A program made the position numbers and the translations under genes. Positions 18,668-26,672 of a stretch of DNA of 64,000 bases are shown here, one piece after another. The DNA is from Paenibacillus cremeus (lineage in GTDB: Bacteria > Bacillota > Bacilli > Paenibacillales > NBRC-103111). The stretch spans positions 40,876 through 104,875 of the forward strand of contig NZ_VNJI01000022.1 in assembly GCF_007786445.1 (NCBI RefSeq), written 5' to 3'. The notes below the pieces were generated by a model. It searched no databases. It was not told the origin of the DNA and worked only from the letters and a program-made list of their open reading frames with translations. Position 1 is the first letter of the stretch. Every line of letters begins with the position of its first letter.

Positions 18668-18703
18668 AAGCGTTTTCATAGTTAGAGATTTGAAAAAACG
18701 CTT
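18668..18703. promoter_or_regulatory. Large inverted repeat upstream of the polygalacturonase gene, possible operator
   Basis: AAGCGTTTTCA (18668-18678) and TGAAAAAACGCTT (18691-18703) form a dyad with a 12-bp spacer, about 100-140 bp before the TTG start at 18565. The half-sites resemble those of LacI-family or CcpA-type repressors, but the spacing is not that of a classic cre. Confidence 0.4.
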
Positions 18704-18970
18704 ATGTGGTTTCCACCCCCATGTCTGAATAATCATTCTAAAGCAATATTGATGATCATAAGTTACCTTTCGTCAACTCCTTTGCTGTCACCATATGAAT
18801 GCGGTTGCATAACTAATTTTTCATATTCCTATAGAACATTCAATCAGCAGTTTTTAACTTTTATTTAGGACTATTGGAGGGGCTGGTTAATTCCTGTATG
18901 TATGAAAAAACAGCCTTCCACAAGGTAAAATCTGAGCAATTGATTATTGCGGAAGCAGGTAAACGACAAA
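18704..18970. other. Upstream region of the polygalacturonase gene, no gene seen
   Basis: About 270 bp of lower-GC sequence without a credible frame. A TTGACG lies near 18775 on the minus strand without a well-spaced -10, so I name no promoter. Confidence 0.45.
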
Positions 18971-19010
18971 AAAGAACATCACGATCCACTTAGGAATCAT
19001 GATGTTCTTT
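18971..19010 (-). terminator. Terminator at the end of the carbohydrate operon
   Basis: AAAGAACATCA and TGATGTTCTTT form a long stem with an inner GAT/ATC extension. The A/T flanks let it work in either direction. It lies 22 bp after the GH43 stop codon. Confidence 0.8.
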
Positions 19011-19032
19011 AAGTCAAATATAGTCGAATATG

Positions 19033-19968
19033 CTAGCGAAGCCAGTTAGAGATCTTCCCCCTAGCCTCCGCCACCACCCGCAGCCGCCCTTCCTGCTCCT
19101 CGACCTCCAAAAACAAAGGCCGCTCGTTCGGCGTCTGGTTCGGGGTGTGGATCGCTAGCATCAGCCGCCCATCCAAGGCCTCAAAAAGCATCGCGTGGCC
19201 GCCGTCGCTTTGATAGAGCGCCTCCGCGTCCTGCACCCATGGGCCCAGCACGCTGCCGGAGGCCGAACGGGCAACACCCAGGGCGTACGTGTTGTTGATG
19301 AAGCTCGCCCAGAGCATCAGCAGCTCTCCGTTCTTCGCCCGGTACATGGATGGGCCGTCGGTAACGTAGTTGTCCTGATCCGGGTACCGGGGATGCTGGA
19401 ACGAGGTCGTCCAGGGCGCCTCCGAAGCCGTGAACAGCACCACCGGCTCGCCCGCCGATTCCCGCAGATCCAGGGACAGCCGCATAGCGCATACCTGCCC
19501 ATCGGCCACCTGCTGCCACTCATGGCAGAACACCATCCAAGGCAGCCCCGCCTCGTCGATGTACAACGTGCCGTCGAGCGAGCTCCAATCCTTCGGCGTC
19601 ACAGGCCCGTCACTGTGGGGCACGAACGGCCCGCGCAAGCTGTCGCTGACGAGCACCGCGGTGCCGAGCAGGTTGTTGTCCTTGCGCCGGAACGTAGCGA
19701 ACATATAGCAGCGCTCTTGATGCTTGTACACCTCGGGAGCCCAAAAATTGTTCTCCGCATAGAAGTCCGCCTCCGGCCGAAACGCAGCATAAGGCCCATC
19801 CCATGCATTCAAATCTTTCCCCACGTACACATCGAAGCCGATGCCCTTGCCCCAAATATTCCGGTCGGTGCTTCCGAACAAGTAATACACGCCCTCCTCG
19901 GGCACCGGAATCACAAACGGGTCGCGAAGCTGCAAATCCTGATTCGTAACCACCTTAGCCATAGCCAT
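19033..19968 (-). CDS. Glycoside hydrolase family 43-type enzyme
   Basis: A 311-residue five-bladed beta-propeller enzyme without a signal peptide, so it probably acts on imported oligosaccharides. The expected catalytic base Asp is in RDPF (residue 16) and the pKa-modulating Asp in SSLDG (132). The acid position of classical GH43 (EGP) reads TDGPSMY here (Asp204), while FCHEWQQ (Glu150) supplies a nearby conserved Glu; both are features I associate with a divergent GH43-like subfamily. Arabinose- or xylose-type side chains are the likely substrates (inference). It is the last gene of the operon, 23 bp after the preceding glycosidase gene. Confidence 0.8.
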   Translation of the reverse strand: MAMAKVVTNQDLQLRDPFVIPVPEEGVYYLFGSTDRNIWGKGIGFDVYVGKDLNAWDGPYAAFRPEADFYAENNFWAPEVYKHQERCYMFATFRRKDNNLLGTAVLVSDSLRGPFVPHSDGPVTPKDWSSLDGTLYIDEAGLPWMVFCHEWQQVADGQVCAMRLSLDLRESAGEPVVLFTASEAPWTTSFQHPRYPDQDNYVTDGPSMYRAKNGELLMLWASFINNTYALGVARSASGSVLGPWVQDAEALYQSDGGHAMLFEALDGRLMLAIHTPNQTPNERPLFLEVEEQEGRLRVVAEARGKISNWLR

Positions 19969-19991
19969 CCCTCCTTCAGCTTCTCCCCAGC

Positions 19992-21647
19992 CTACCGATA
20001 CGTCGGCGTAATCACGCCGATATCTCGCACGCTCACCAATCGGCCATCCAGCAGCTCCACCTGCTCATTGCCCTTCACCGTTAGAGCGAATTCCTGCCCT
20101 TCATACCATACCGTCCCCTCGATCGTACGCACACTCATCCCAATGATCGCCTTTAGCCGTCCTTGGCGATCTGTCACCGCTCTCGTCCCAAACGGCAAGC
20201 GCAAATACGCCTCTCCGTTTCGATAAGCCGTGGCCCCTTCACGCGTCGTAACGAACTCGAACGTGACACCATCGACAACCCGGCTGTAGCCGGTTTCCGG
20301 AGCCATGTTCTCCCCGTGATCCTGCGGATACGGTACCAATGCCGTGAACCACAGTTCCCCGTCAGGCCTTGGCAAAATCCCGCACAGCCGCTCCACAAAG
20401 TCGAGCAAACACAACAGCGCCGGTGAATACGTCTCCGTGAAGCCTTCCTTGCCGTTCCAAGGGCTAACCGTTTGGGCAAAACGCGTCATCTGCGCCAAAG
20501 CGGTCAAAATCGGATTCAGCACCCACGTCAGCTCTACGTACCGGTGATGATGCTCGAACGCGTGCGGCGTGCGGATGATGCTTAGGAAATTGGATGTCCC
20601 CGCCCAGGTGTTATAGCTGGAGAACGGATCGAACCGCGGATCGTCCATCGCAATTGACGTGAACGGATACTTGGCGAAAAACTTGCTCGTATTCAGCAAA
20701 TACCGCTGCAGCGCCGCATCAAAAAACTCACGGTCCCCTACCTCGCAAGCAAGCACGCGAAGCAGCACATCCGATTGGACGCGAACGAGCTCGCCATTGC
20801 GGTCCCGGTCATAGAAGAAAGCATCCGCCTCATCGTAGCAGTGCGCAAACAAGCTCCCCAGGCTCTGCTCGGCCTTCGCGCTCCACTCTGCCGCCGCCTG
20901 CTCATCGCCCAGCTCCCGAGCCATCCGTGACAGGTAGCCGCGCTGGCAGTACACATTCGCCGTCAAATCCGGCGCCAAGAACGGCAAAATCGGCGAGTCC
21001 GGGTTATACTGCCGGGCATCATCCAAATGCCCCGTATCCGGCACATGCCAGAAGCGCGGCGACAGATCGTGCCCCGTATCGAACGTGCAGAACGCCTCCA
21101 CACAGCCGGTGCCCCGGGTGTTCCGATACGTCACAAGCCACTCGTCGTACCGTGCCATCGCATCGTACATTTTTTGCAAAAAGGCCTTGCTCCGCCCGTT
21201 CAACTCATAATGATTCCACACGCAGCGGGCGAGCGGCGTCACCGTCTGAATCTGCCGATAGGCCGGGCCGTGCTCCGTCACCTTATACGGCATTTGCCCG
21301 TCGTCCTTCTGGTAGTCCGCGAATAGCTGGTACGTATCCTCCGAGACGCTCGGCAAAAACCGCGACAGCAGCTCTGTATTAATCGTCCCCGTGCTCTCCA
21401 TCCAGCAGCCGAGGTAGATGCCCCCTTCATGCAGCACCGGAGCGTCCCCCAGCGTCGGTACGATGCAGTCGAACAGCTTGCGAAGCGCCGCATAGTAATT
21501 CCCTTCCAACCGCCCGGATACCGAAGCAAATTTAACGCCCGAACGCAGCCACTCCTCCAGCACCGGCCCATCCGATGCCTTGCCCAGCTCGCCGATGCGA
21601 TCCGTCACCGTCAATCCACGCAGTCGTTCCAATACCTTCTCGCTCAT
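19992..21647 (-). CDS. (alpha/alpha)6-barrel glycosidase-like protein
   Basis: A 551-residue cytoplasmic protein resembling the GH63/MGH1-type helical-barrel catalytic domain. It has a helical core with Trp/Asp/Glu-rich loops (ADYQKDDGQMPYKV, CTFDTGHDLSPRFWHVPDTGH, FDPFSSYNTWAGTSNF) and a small C-terminal beta domain. It lacks a signal peptide. ATG at 21647 is chosen because GGGAGG lies 11 nt upstream; the frame extends to 21704 without a ribosome site. Its place between a sugar-binding protein and a GH43 enzyme suggests it cleaves the imported oligosaccharide. Exact family and linkage are not resolved. Confidence 0.65.
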   Translation of the reverse strand: MSEKVLERLRGLTVTDRIGELGKASDGPVLEEWLRSGVKFASVSGRLEGNYYAALRKLFDCIVPTLGDAPVLHEGGIYLGCWMESTGTINTELLSRFLPSVSEDTYQLFADYQKDDGQMPYKVTEHGPAYRQIQTVTPLARCVWNHYELNGRSKAFLQKMYDAMARYDEWLVTYRNTRGTGCVEAFCTFDTGHDLSPRFWHVPDTGHLDDARQYNPDSPILPFLAPDLTANVYCQRGYLSRMARELGDEQAAAEWSAKAEQSLGSLFAHCYDEADAFFYDRDRNGELVRVQSDVLLRVLACEVGDREFFDAALQRYLLNTSKFFAKYPFTSIAMDDPRFDPFSSYNTWAGTSNFLSIIRTPHAFEHHHRYVELTWVLNPILTALAQMTRFAQTVSPWNGKEGFTETYSPALLCLLDFVERLCGILPRPDGELWFTALVPYPQDHGENMAPETGYSRVVDGVTFEFVTTREGATAYRNGEAYLRLPFGTRAVTDRQGRLKAIIGMSVRTIEGTVWYEGQEFALTVKGNEQVELLDGRLVSVRDIGVITPTYR

Positions 21648-21711
21648 CGCTAGTACAGCCTCCCATGGAAAAGAAACAGACTGCCGCCGGCAGCCTATTT
21701 CCAAATCTTCC

Positions 21712-23064
21712 CTATTTGTTGTTATTAAAAATCTTCACCGTGCCGCTATAAAAATCCTCTACGCCTTTCTTAACATCTTTCTTGCCGAAGCCGATTTCCT
21801 GCACCGTCGTATCCGCCAGCTTGGAATATTCCGTGAATCCCGGAGGGTTATAGCTGACCTTGAACGGCTCTTTCTTCGTCGCATCGGACACCCGGCTGGT
21901 GTAGTCGTAGATGATTTGGTCGATCGGATCGGCATCCTTTTTGAGCAGATCGCGCATCTTGGAAGTCACCGGAACACCCCGGTCGTTGCCGAGAATTTTC
22001 GCTGCATCCGGATCGTTGATCCAGTAGTTCATCAGCATCGCGACTTCCTTCGGATGCTTCGTCTTCGCATAGCCGGACAGCCCTTGGCTGGACTCGAAGA
22101 CGACCCCGGTCCCTTTCGGACCGCGCGGCAGCTGTACTAGCTCAAGCTTATCCTTAATCAGGTTCTGATGAGCGCCCAGCTGGTTGGAGGCAATCAGGCT
22201 CATCGCCACCTTGCCGGTCACCACGAGCGACTTGCTCGTATCCGTCGGCGGATTCGACACCTGCAGCTCCGGCGTAACGACTCCACCCGCCTTGGACATT
22301 GCGCTCCAGTAGTTGAACCATTCCTCAACGTCCTTTTGATCGAAGCCCAGCTTGCCGTTGTCCATGTCGTACAGCTGCTTGCCGCGCTGCTTCAAAAAGA
22401 TGTCCATGCCGTCCACCGTAAAGTTGTACGTGCCGAACACATCCTTGCCAAGCTTTGCCGAAATTTCCTTGGAGATCCGGGCGTAATCATCCCACGTCCA
22501 GCCGTCCTTCGGAGCCTCGATGCCCGCCTTCTTGAACAGCTCCGTGTTAATGACGATGCCCCTTGCATTCGCTCCTGCGGAGACGTGCAGCAGTTTATTT
22601 TTGAACGTGCCGTATTCGATCATCGATTTATCCATGTCGGAGAGGTTCAGCTCTTTGCCGACATACGGATCCAGCTCGAGCAGCACGTTTTTATTCGCAT
22701 AATCCACTACGTTCCCGCCGAGGAAAAAGACATCCGGAGCCGTGCCCGAAGCCAGCATCGTGTTCAGCTTATCGAAATAGCCCGAGCTCGGTGCGAATTC
22801 GCCTACGACCTTGATGTTCGGATTTTTCTCCTCGAACTTGCGCAGCGCTTCATTCGTGCGGTCGGCGCGCTTCTGGTCGCCCCACCACATGATGCGCAGC
22901 TCTACCTTTTCCCCGCTGCCGCCAGCTGCGGCCGTACCGCCGCTTGTCCCGGACTGGGACGGAGCTGCCGCACCACCCTGAGGTCCGCCGCCCGTGCCGC
23001 CGGAGCAAGCCGTCGCGATTGCCATCATCCCCGCCAAAGCCGATACTACCCAACGTTTTTTCAT
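21712..23064 (-). CDS. Sugar-binding lipoprotein of an ABC importer (family 1)
   Basis: A 450-residue extracellular solute-binding protein. The lipoprotein signal ends in ATAC (Cys20), followed by a Gly/Ser/Ala-rich tether and the family 1 fold (KVELRIMWWGDQKRADR start; KNPNIKVVGEF near 85). It captures oligosaccharides and hands them to the two permeases encoded just upstream. No ATPase is encoded in the locus, so a shared MsmX-type ATPase elsewhere is expected, as is usual for Firmicute sugar importers. Confidence 0.92.
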   Translation of the reverse strand: MKKRWVVSALAGMMAIATACSGGTGGGPQGGAAAPSQSGTSGGTAAAGGSGEKVELRIMWWGDQKRADRTNEALRKFEEKNPNIKVVGEFAPSSGYFDKLNTMLASGTAPDVFFLGGNVVDYANKNVLLELDPYVGKELNLSDMDKSMIEYGTFKNKLLHVSAGANARGIVINTELFKKAGIEAPKDGWTWDDYARISKEISAKLGKDVFGTYNFTVDGMDIFLKQRGKQLYDMDNGKLGFDQKDVEEWFNYWSAMSKAGGVVTPELQVSNPPTDTSKSLVVTGKVAMSLIASNQLGAHQNLIKDKLELVQLPRGPKGTGVVFESSQGLSGYAKTKHPKEVAMLMNYWINDPDAAKILGNDRGVPVTSKMRDLLKKDADPIDQIIYDYTSRVSDATKKEPFKVSYNPPGFTEYSKLADTTVQEIGFGKKDVKKGVEDFYSGTVKIFNNNK

Positions 23065-23134
23065 TGCTTATGTCCCCCTGCTCATTAGTTTCAAGCCTCT
23101 GACTCCTTCATCGTATAGCAGACCCAGCCCCCGG

Positions 23135-23163
23135 TGAATGGAATTTCTTCGGCACTTGGCTAT
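23135..23163. repeat. Copy A of a 29-bp intercistronic element
   Basis: This stretch matches 25061-25089 at 26 of 29 positions (TGAATG, ATTTCTTCGGCACTT and GCTAT are invariant). It lies between the permease stop (23186) and the binding-protein start (23064), 22 bp past the stop codon on the transcribed strand. Confidence 0.75.
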
Positions 23164-23185
23164 CAAAAATTTCGGATTGCCTCCG

Positions 23186-24052
23186 CTATTTGATCCCCGT
23201 CGTCGAGATCCCTTCCACGAAGTACCGCTGAAAGCTGAAGAAAATCGTCATGATCGGCAGCAGCGACAGCACCGACATCGCGAGCAGCGCCCCCCAATCC
23301 GACTGTCCCGAAGGGTCGAACAGCGAACGGATGCCGAGCTGAACCGTGAACAGCTTGATGTTGTTCAAGTAGATCATTTGGCTGAAAAAATCGTCCCACG
23401 TCCAAATGAACGTAAAGATCGCAGTCGTAATGAGCGCAGGCAGCAGCAGCGGCAGAATAATGCGCAAATAAATTTGGCCGTACCCGCAGCCGTCGATCGT
23501 TGCGCTCTCGTCCAGCTCTTTGGGCAGCCCCCGAATAAATTGCACCATCAGAAGGATGAAGAACGAGTCATGCGCCAGCCATTTCGGGATAATGAGCGGA
23601 TAATACGTATTAATCCAGTGGAAATAGTTGTACATCGTGTACTGCGGCACCAGCGTAACGTGATACGGAAGCATGATCGTCACCAGCATCAGGGAGAACC
23701 ACAGCTTTTTGAAGCGGAACTCCAGCCGGGCAAAAGCAAACGCCGCCAGCGAGCACGTTACGATATTCCCCAGCACCGATGCGATCGAGATTTGAGCCGA
23801 ATTGGCAAAAAAGGTTCCGAACGAGATGCCCTGCAGGCCCTTCCAGCCGTTCGCGTAATTGCTCAGCGTCCATTCCTTCGGCCACAGGCTTGTATCCGAG
23901 AAAATGAGCTGATTCGGCTTAAACGAGCTGAACAAGAGCCACAGCACCGGATATAGCATTAAAAGACCAAGTATGATGATCAGAGTGTGTTTGCCGATTC
24001 GGAGCATACTTGCTTTTTGCCCCATGGTGGGTGTCATTGGTGTCGTTTGCAT
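23186..24052 (-). CDS. Carbohydrate ABC permease, MalG type
   Basis: A 288-residue membrane permease with about six helices and a MalG-type EAA loop (LPKELDESATIDGCGYGQIYLRIILPLLLP). With the MalF-type subunit encoded next to it, it forms the sugar channel. Start 24052 has AAAGGAG 9 nt upstream; a longer frame to 24082 overlaps the preceding gene and lacks a ribosome site. The stop is followed by copy A of the 29-bp element. Confidence 0.93.
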   Translation of the reverse strand: MQTTPMTPTMGQKASMLRIGKHTLIIILGLLMLYPVLWLLFSSFKPNQLIFSDTSLWPKEWTLSNYANGWKGLQGISFGTFFANSAQISIASVLGNIVTCSLAAFAFARLEFRFKKLWFSLMLVTIMLPYHVTLVPQYTMYNYFHWINTYYPLIIPKWLAHDSFFILLMVQFIRGLPKELDESATIDGCGYGQIYLRIILPLLLPALITTAIFTFIWTWDDFFSQMIYLNNIKLFTVQLGIRSLFDPSGQSDWGALLAMSVLSLLPIMTIFFSFQRYFVEGISTTGIK

Positions 24053-24059
24053 GTGGGTG

Positions 24060-24977
24060 TCACTCCTTTGCGCTCTTTTCATCTCCGTAGAACACCCAAT
24101 ACTTGGAGGTCAGGAAGACGATGGCCGTAAATGCAGCGATTATGAACAGCATGATCCACGCCAGCGCGGAGGCATAGCCCATGTCGAAGAAGGAGAAGCC
24201 CTTCAGGTACAGGTACAGCGTGTAAAATAGCGTCGAATCGATCGGCCCGCCCCGGCCGTCCCCGATCACAAAGCCCGGAGTGAACACCTGGAAGGAGTTA
24301 ATGATGCTCATGACCAGATTGAAAAAAATGACCGGCGACAGCATCGGCAGCGTAATGCGCGCAAACCGGCTGATCGGACCCGCGCCGTCCACTTGAGCGG
24401 CCTCGTACAAATCCGCAGGGATTTGCTTCAAGCCGGCCATGAAGATGACCATCGCCGAGCCGAACTGCCACACCGCCAGCGTCACGATCGTGGAGAGCAC
24501 ATAGTCGGGATGCGCGATCCATGCCGGCCCTTTGATGCCGAACCAGCTCAGAAAATGATTGACCAGCCCGTCGCCGTCAAACAGCTTCCGCCAAACGATG
24601 GCAATGGCCACACTGCCGCCGAGCAGCGACGGAATGTAGTAGACCGTCCGGTAGATGCCCAGCGCCCGGATGCCTTGATTGAGCGCCATCGCCACGAGCA
24701 AGGCGAAGACGAGCCGCAGCGGCACGGAAAAGATGACGTAGGTGAACGTCAGCTTGAGCGAGTGCAGAAAGGAGGGATCATCGCTAAAAATATGCGCATA
24801 GTTGTCCAGCCCAATCCACGCCGGCGGCGTGAGCAGGTTGAACTTGCTCAGCGACAAGTAGAGCGACCCCAGCATGGGACCGAGCGTCAGACAAAAGAAC
24901 CCGATCAGCCATGGGAGTAAAAAGAAATAGGCGGTCCGAGTTTGCCGCCTGTCATAGGTTTTGCGTACCGTTTGCAT
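24060..24977 (-). CDS. Carbohydrate ABC permease, MalF/UgpA type
   Basis: A 305-residue permease with six helices and the EAA loop (IPADLYEAAQVDGAGPISRFARITLPMLSP). It pairs with the downstream MalG-type permease (7-bp gap). The ATG at 24977 is taken because GGAAG lies just upstream; 25001 is an alternative without a ribosome site. Confidence 0.92.
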   Translation of the reverse strand: MQTVRKTYDRRQTRTAYFFLLPWLIGFFCLTLGPMLGSLYLSLSKFNLLTPPAWIGLDNYAHIFSDDPSFLHSLKLTFTYVIFSVPLRLVFALLVAMALNQGIRALGIYRTVYYIPSLLGGSVAIAIVWRKLFDGDGLVNHFLSWFGIKGPAWIAHPDYVLSTIVTLAVWQFGSAMVIFMAGLKQIPADLYEAAQVDGAGPISRFARITLPMLSPVIFFNLVMSIINSFQVFTPGFVIGDGRGGPIDSTLFYTLYLYLKGFSFFDMGYASALAWIMLFIIAAFTAIVFLTSKYWVFYGDEKSAKE

Positions 24978-25060
24978 AGCATCCACTTCCCGTTTCGTCA
25001 TAGTGATGGTGACTGATGATCTGATGATAATCCCAATGATACGAGTCGGAAGCCGGTTGT

Positions 25061-25089
25061 TGAATGCTATTTCTTCGGCACTTCGCTAT
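25061..25089. repeat. Copy B of a 29-bp intercistronic element
   Basis: Near-identical partner of 23135-23163, lying 8 bp after the stop of the response-regulator gene and before the MalF-type permease gene. Both copies occupy the same kind of position: just 3' of one operon gene and upstream of the next. Confidence 0.75.
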
Positions 25090-25097
25090 TAATTTTT

Positions 25098-26672
25098 TCA
25101 GATGGGCTTGCTTCGGTACTCCGACGGCGTCACACCGTACATTTTCTTGAATTTGGAGCTGAAATAGCTGGCGTTGGAAAAGCCGGTCAGCTCCGCGATA
25201 TCCCACAGGTTGAGTGAGGTATCCTCCAAGAGACGAACGGCCTTTGCCATCCGCACCTCGGTCAAATATTGGATGAACGTTTTGCCGACCTTGGCTTTGA
25301 ACAGCTCCGAAAAGTACGAAGGATGGTAGTTGAACCGCTCCGCCAGCATCGTTAGGTTCAAATCGTAATTGTAGTTCTCATCGATATATTGCCGCGCCGT
25401 CTGAAGGAGCGAGCGATCCGGATCGTCCTCGTCCGAAGGCTGCTGCATTCCTGAAGCCAGCCGCAGCAAATACTCCTTTGCCTTCTCCACCGTATCCAGC
25501 GCCCATACGAGGTCGGGCCGCACCCACAGCTGCTCGCCGTCGCTGAGCGTCGTCGACCGCTCCGCAGCTGAGGCCGCTTCCGCCTCCAGCAGCAAATACA
25601 GCTGGAAGATCCGCTTCACGAAGCGCACGCGCGATTCCTGGTAAGCCGAGCGCAGCTCCTGCTCGATCGCCTTCGCGAAGGCCTCAAGCTCGCCGCGGGA
25701 CAGGCAGCGCTGGATCAGCTTGGCGAAATCGGCGGGCAATGCGGCGTCGGCTTCTGCCGGCGCCTTCTCTGCGCCTCCGGCCTCCATGCTCCACGCGAGC
25801 AGCGCGGACGAATAGGCTTCCTTCCACTCCTGGAAGCCCGTTACCTGCCGGCCGACGCCGACCGCCGGCTCGAAGCCCAAGTGCTGCTGAACACAATCGC
25901 GAAGCTCTCGAACGAACGCTTCCGCCTCTCCCGGCAGGATGACGTGAACCAGCCCGGGATAGCTGGGGTCGCGGAACACTGCAGGCTGCAGCTCGGCGGC
26001 ATACGACTCCGCGAATTCCCGGATCAGCATCTCGAACGGCGTCCTCAGCCGCTCCGGCGTCCGCCCGTTGTCGCCCTCAGCCTCTGCGCGTTTCACGAGG
26101 CCCGCTGTTACAAAACGAACAGCGCTTTGCCCCAGCCCCTCCAGCTCGAACAGCTTAAACCGTTCGCTCAGCGAACCGCTGCCGTTCCTTGGCAGCTCCT
26201 CCCTGACCAGATGAACAAGGAAGTGCTCCTTATTTTCCCGGTACAGCTGGGACAGCTTCCACTGCACGGTCGCCTGCTCGTCGCGGCGATTCCTCTCCTG
26301 CTTCAGCTCCTGCACCACCTTGCTTAAAGCGTTGTTCAGCTCCTCCTGAGCAACCGGCTTCAGCAAGTAATCCCGGACGTGGCTCTTGATCGCCACCTTC
26401 GCATAATGAAAATCCTCGTAGCCGGTAATAACCAGCAGACGCAAGGACGGGTACTGCTCCTGGCAGGCTTCGAGGAATGACACCCCATCCATGACCGGCA
26501 TATTCATATCCGTCATCACGATGTCGATCGGCTCGCACGCGAGTCGCTCCAACGCCTCCGACCCATGGGAGGCTTCTCCGGCAAGGAGGATGCCCAGCTC
26601 CTCCCAATTGATTTTCAGCAGCAATCCATGGCGGATTTCCGGCTCGTCATCTACGATCAATACACGGTACAT
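25098..26672 (-). CDS. YesN-type response regulator with AraC DNA-binding domain
   Basis: A 524-residue regulator. Residues 1-125 are a receiver domain (acidic DDE near 8-10, phospho-acceptor Asp in MTDMNMP near 55, Lys in LKPVAQ). A long middle region is followed by an AraC-type double helix-turn-helix (last about 100 residues: LTMLAERFNYHPSYFSELFKAKVGK, then LWDIAELTGFSNASYFSSKFKK). It is the partner of the histidine kinase immediately upstream (TAATG overlap) and most likely activates the ABC transporter and glycosidase genes downstream. Confidence 0.93.
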   Translation of the reverse strand: MYRVLIVDDEPEIRHGLLLKINWEELGILLAGEASHGSEALERLACEPIDIVMTDMNMPVMDGVSFLEACQEQYPSLRLLVITGYEDFHYAKVAIKSHVRDYLLKPVAQEELNNALSKVVQELKQERNRRDEQATVQWKLSQLYRENKEHFLVHLVREELPRNGSGSLSERFKLFELEGLGQSAVRFVTAGLVKRAEAEGDNGRTPERLRTPFEMLIREFAESYAAELQPAVFRDPSYPGLVHVILPGEAEAFVRELRDCVQQHLGFEPAVGVGRQVTGFQEWKEAYSSALLAWSMEAGGAEKAPAEADAALPADFAKLIQRCLSRGELEAFAKAIEQELRSAYQESRVRFVKRIFQLYLLLEAEAASAAERSTTLSDGEQLWVRPDLVWALDTVEKAKEYLLRLASGMQQPSDEDDPDRSLLQTARQYIDENYNYDLNLTMLAERFNYHPSYFSELFKAKVGKTFIQYLTEVRMAKAVRLLEDTSLNLWDIAELTGFSNASYFSSKFKKMYGVTPSEYRSKPI

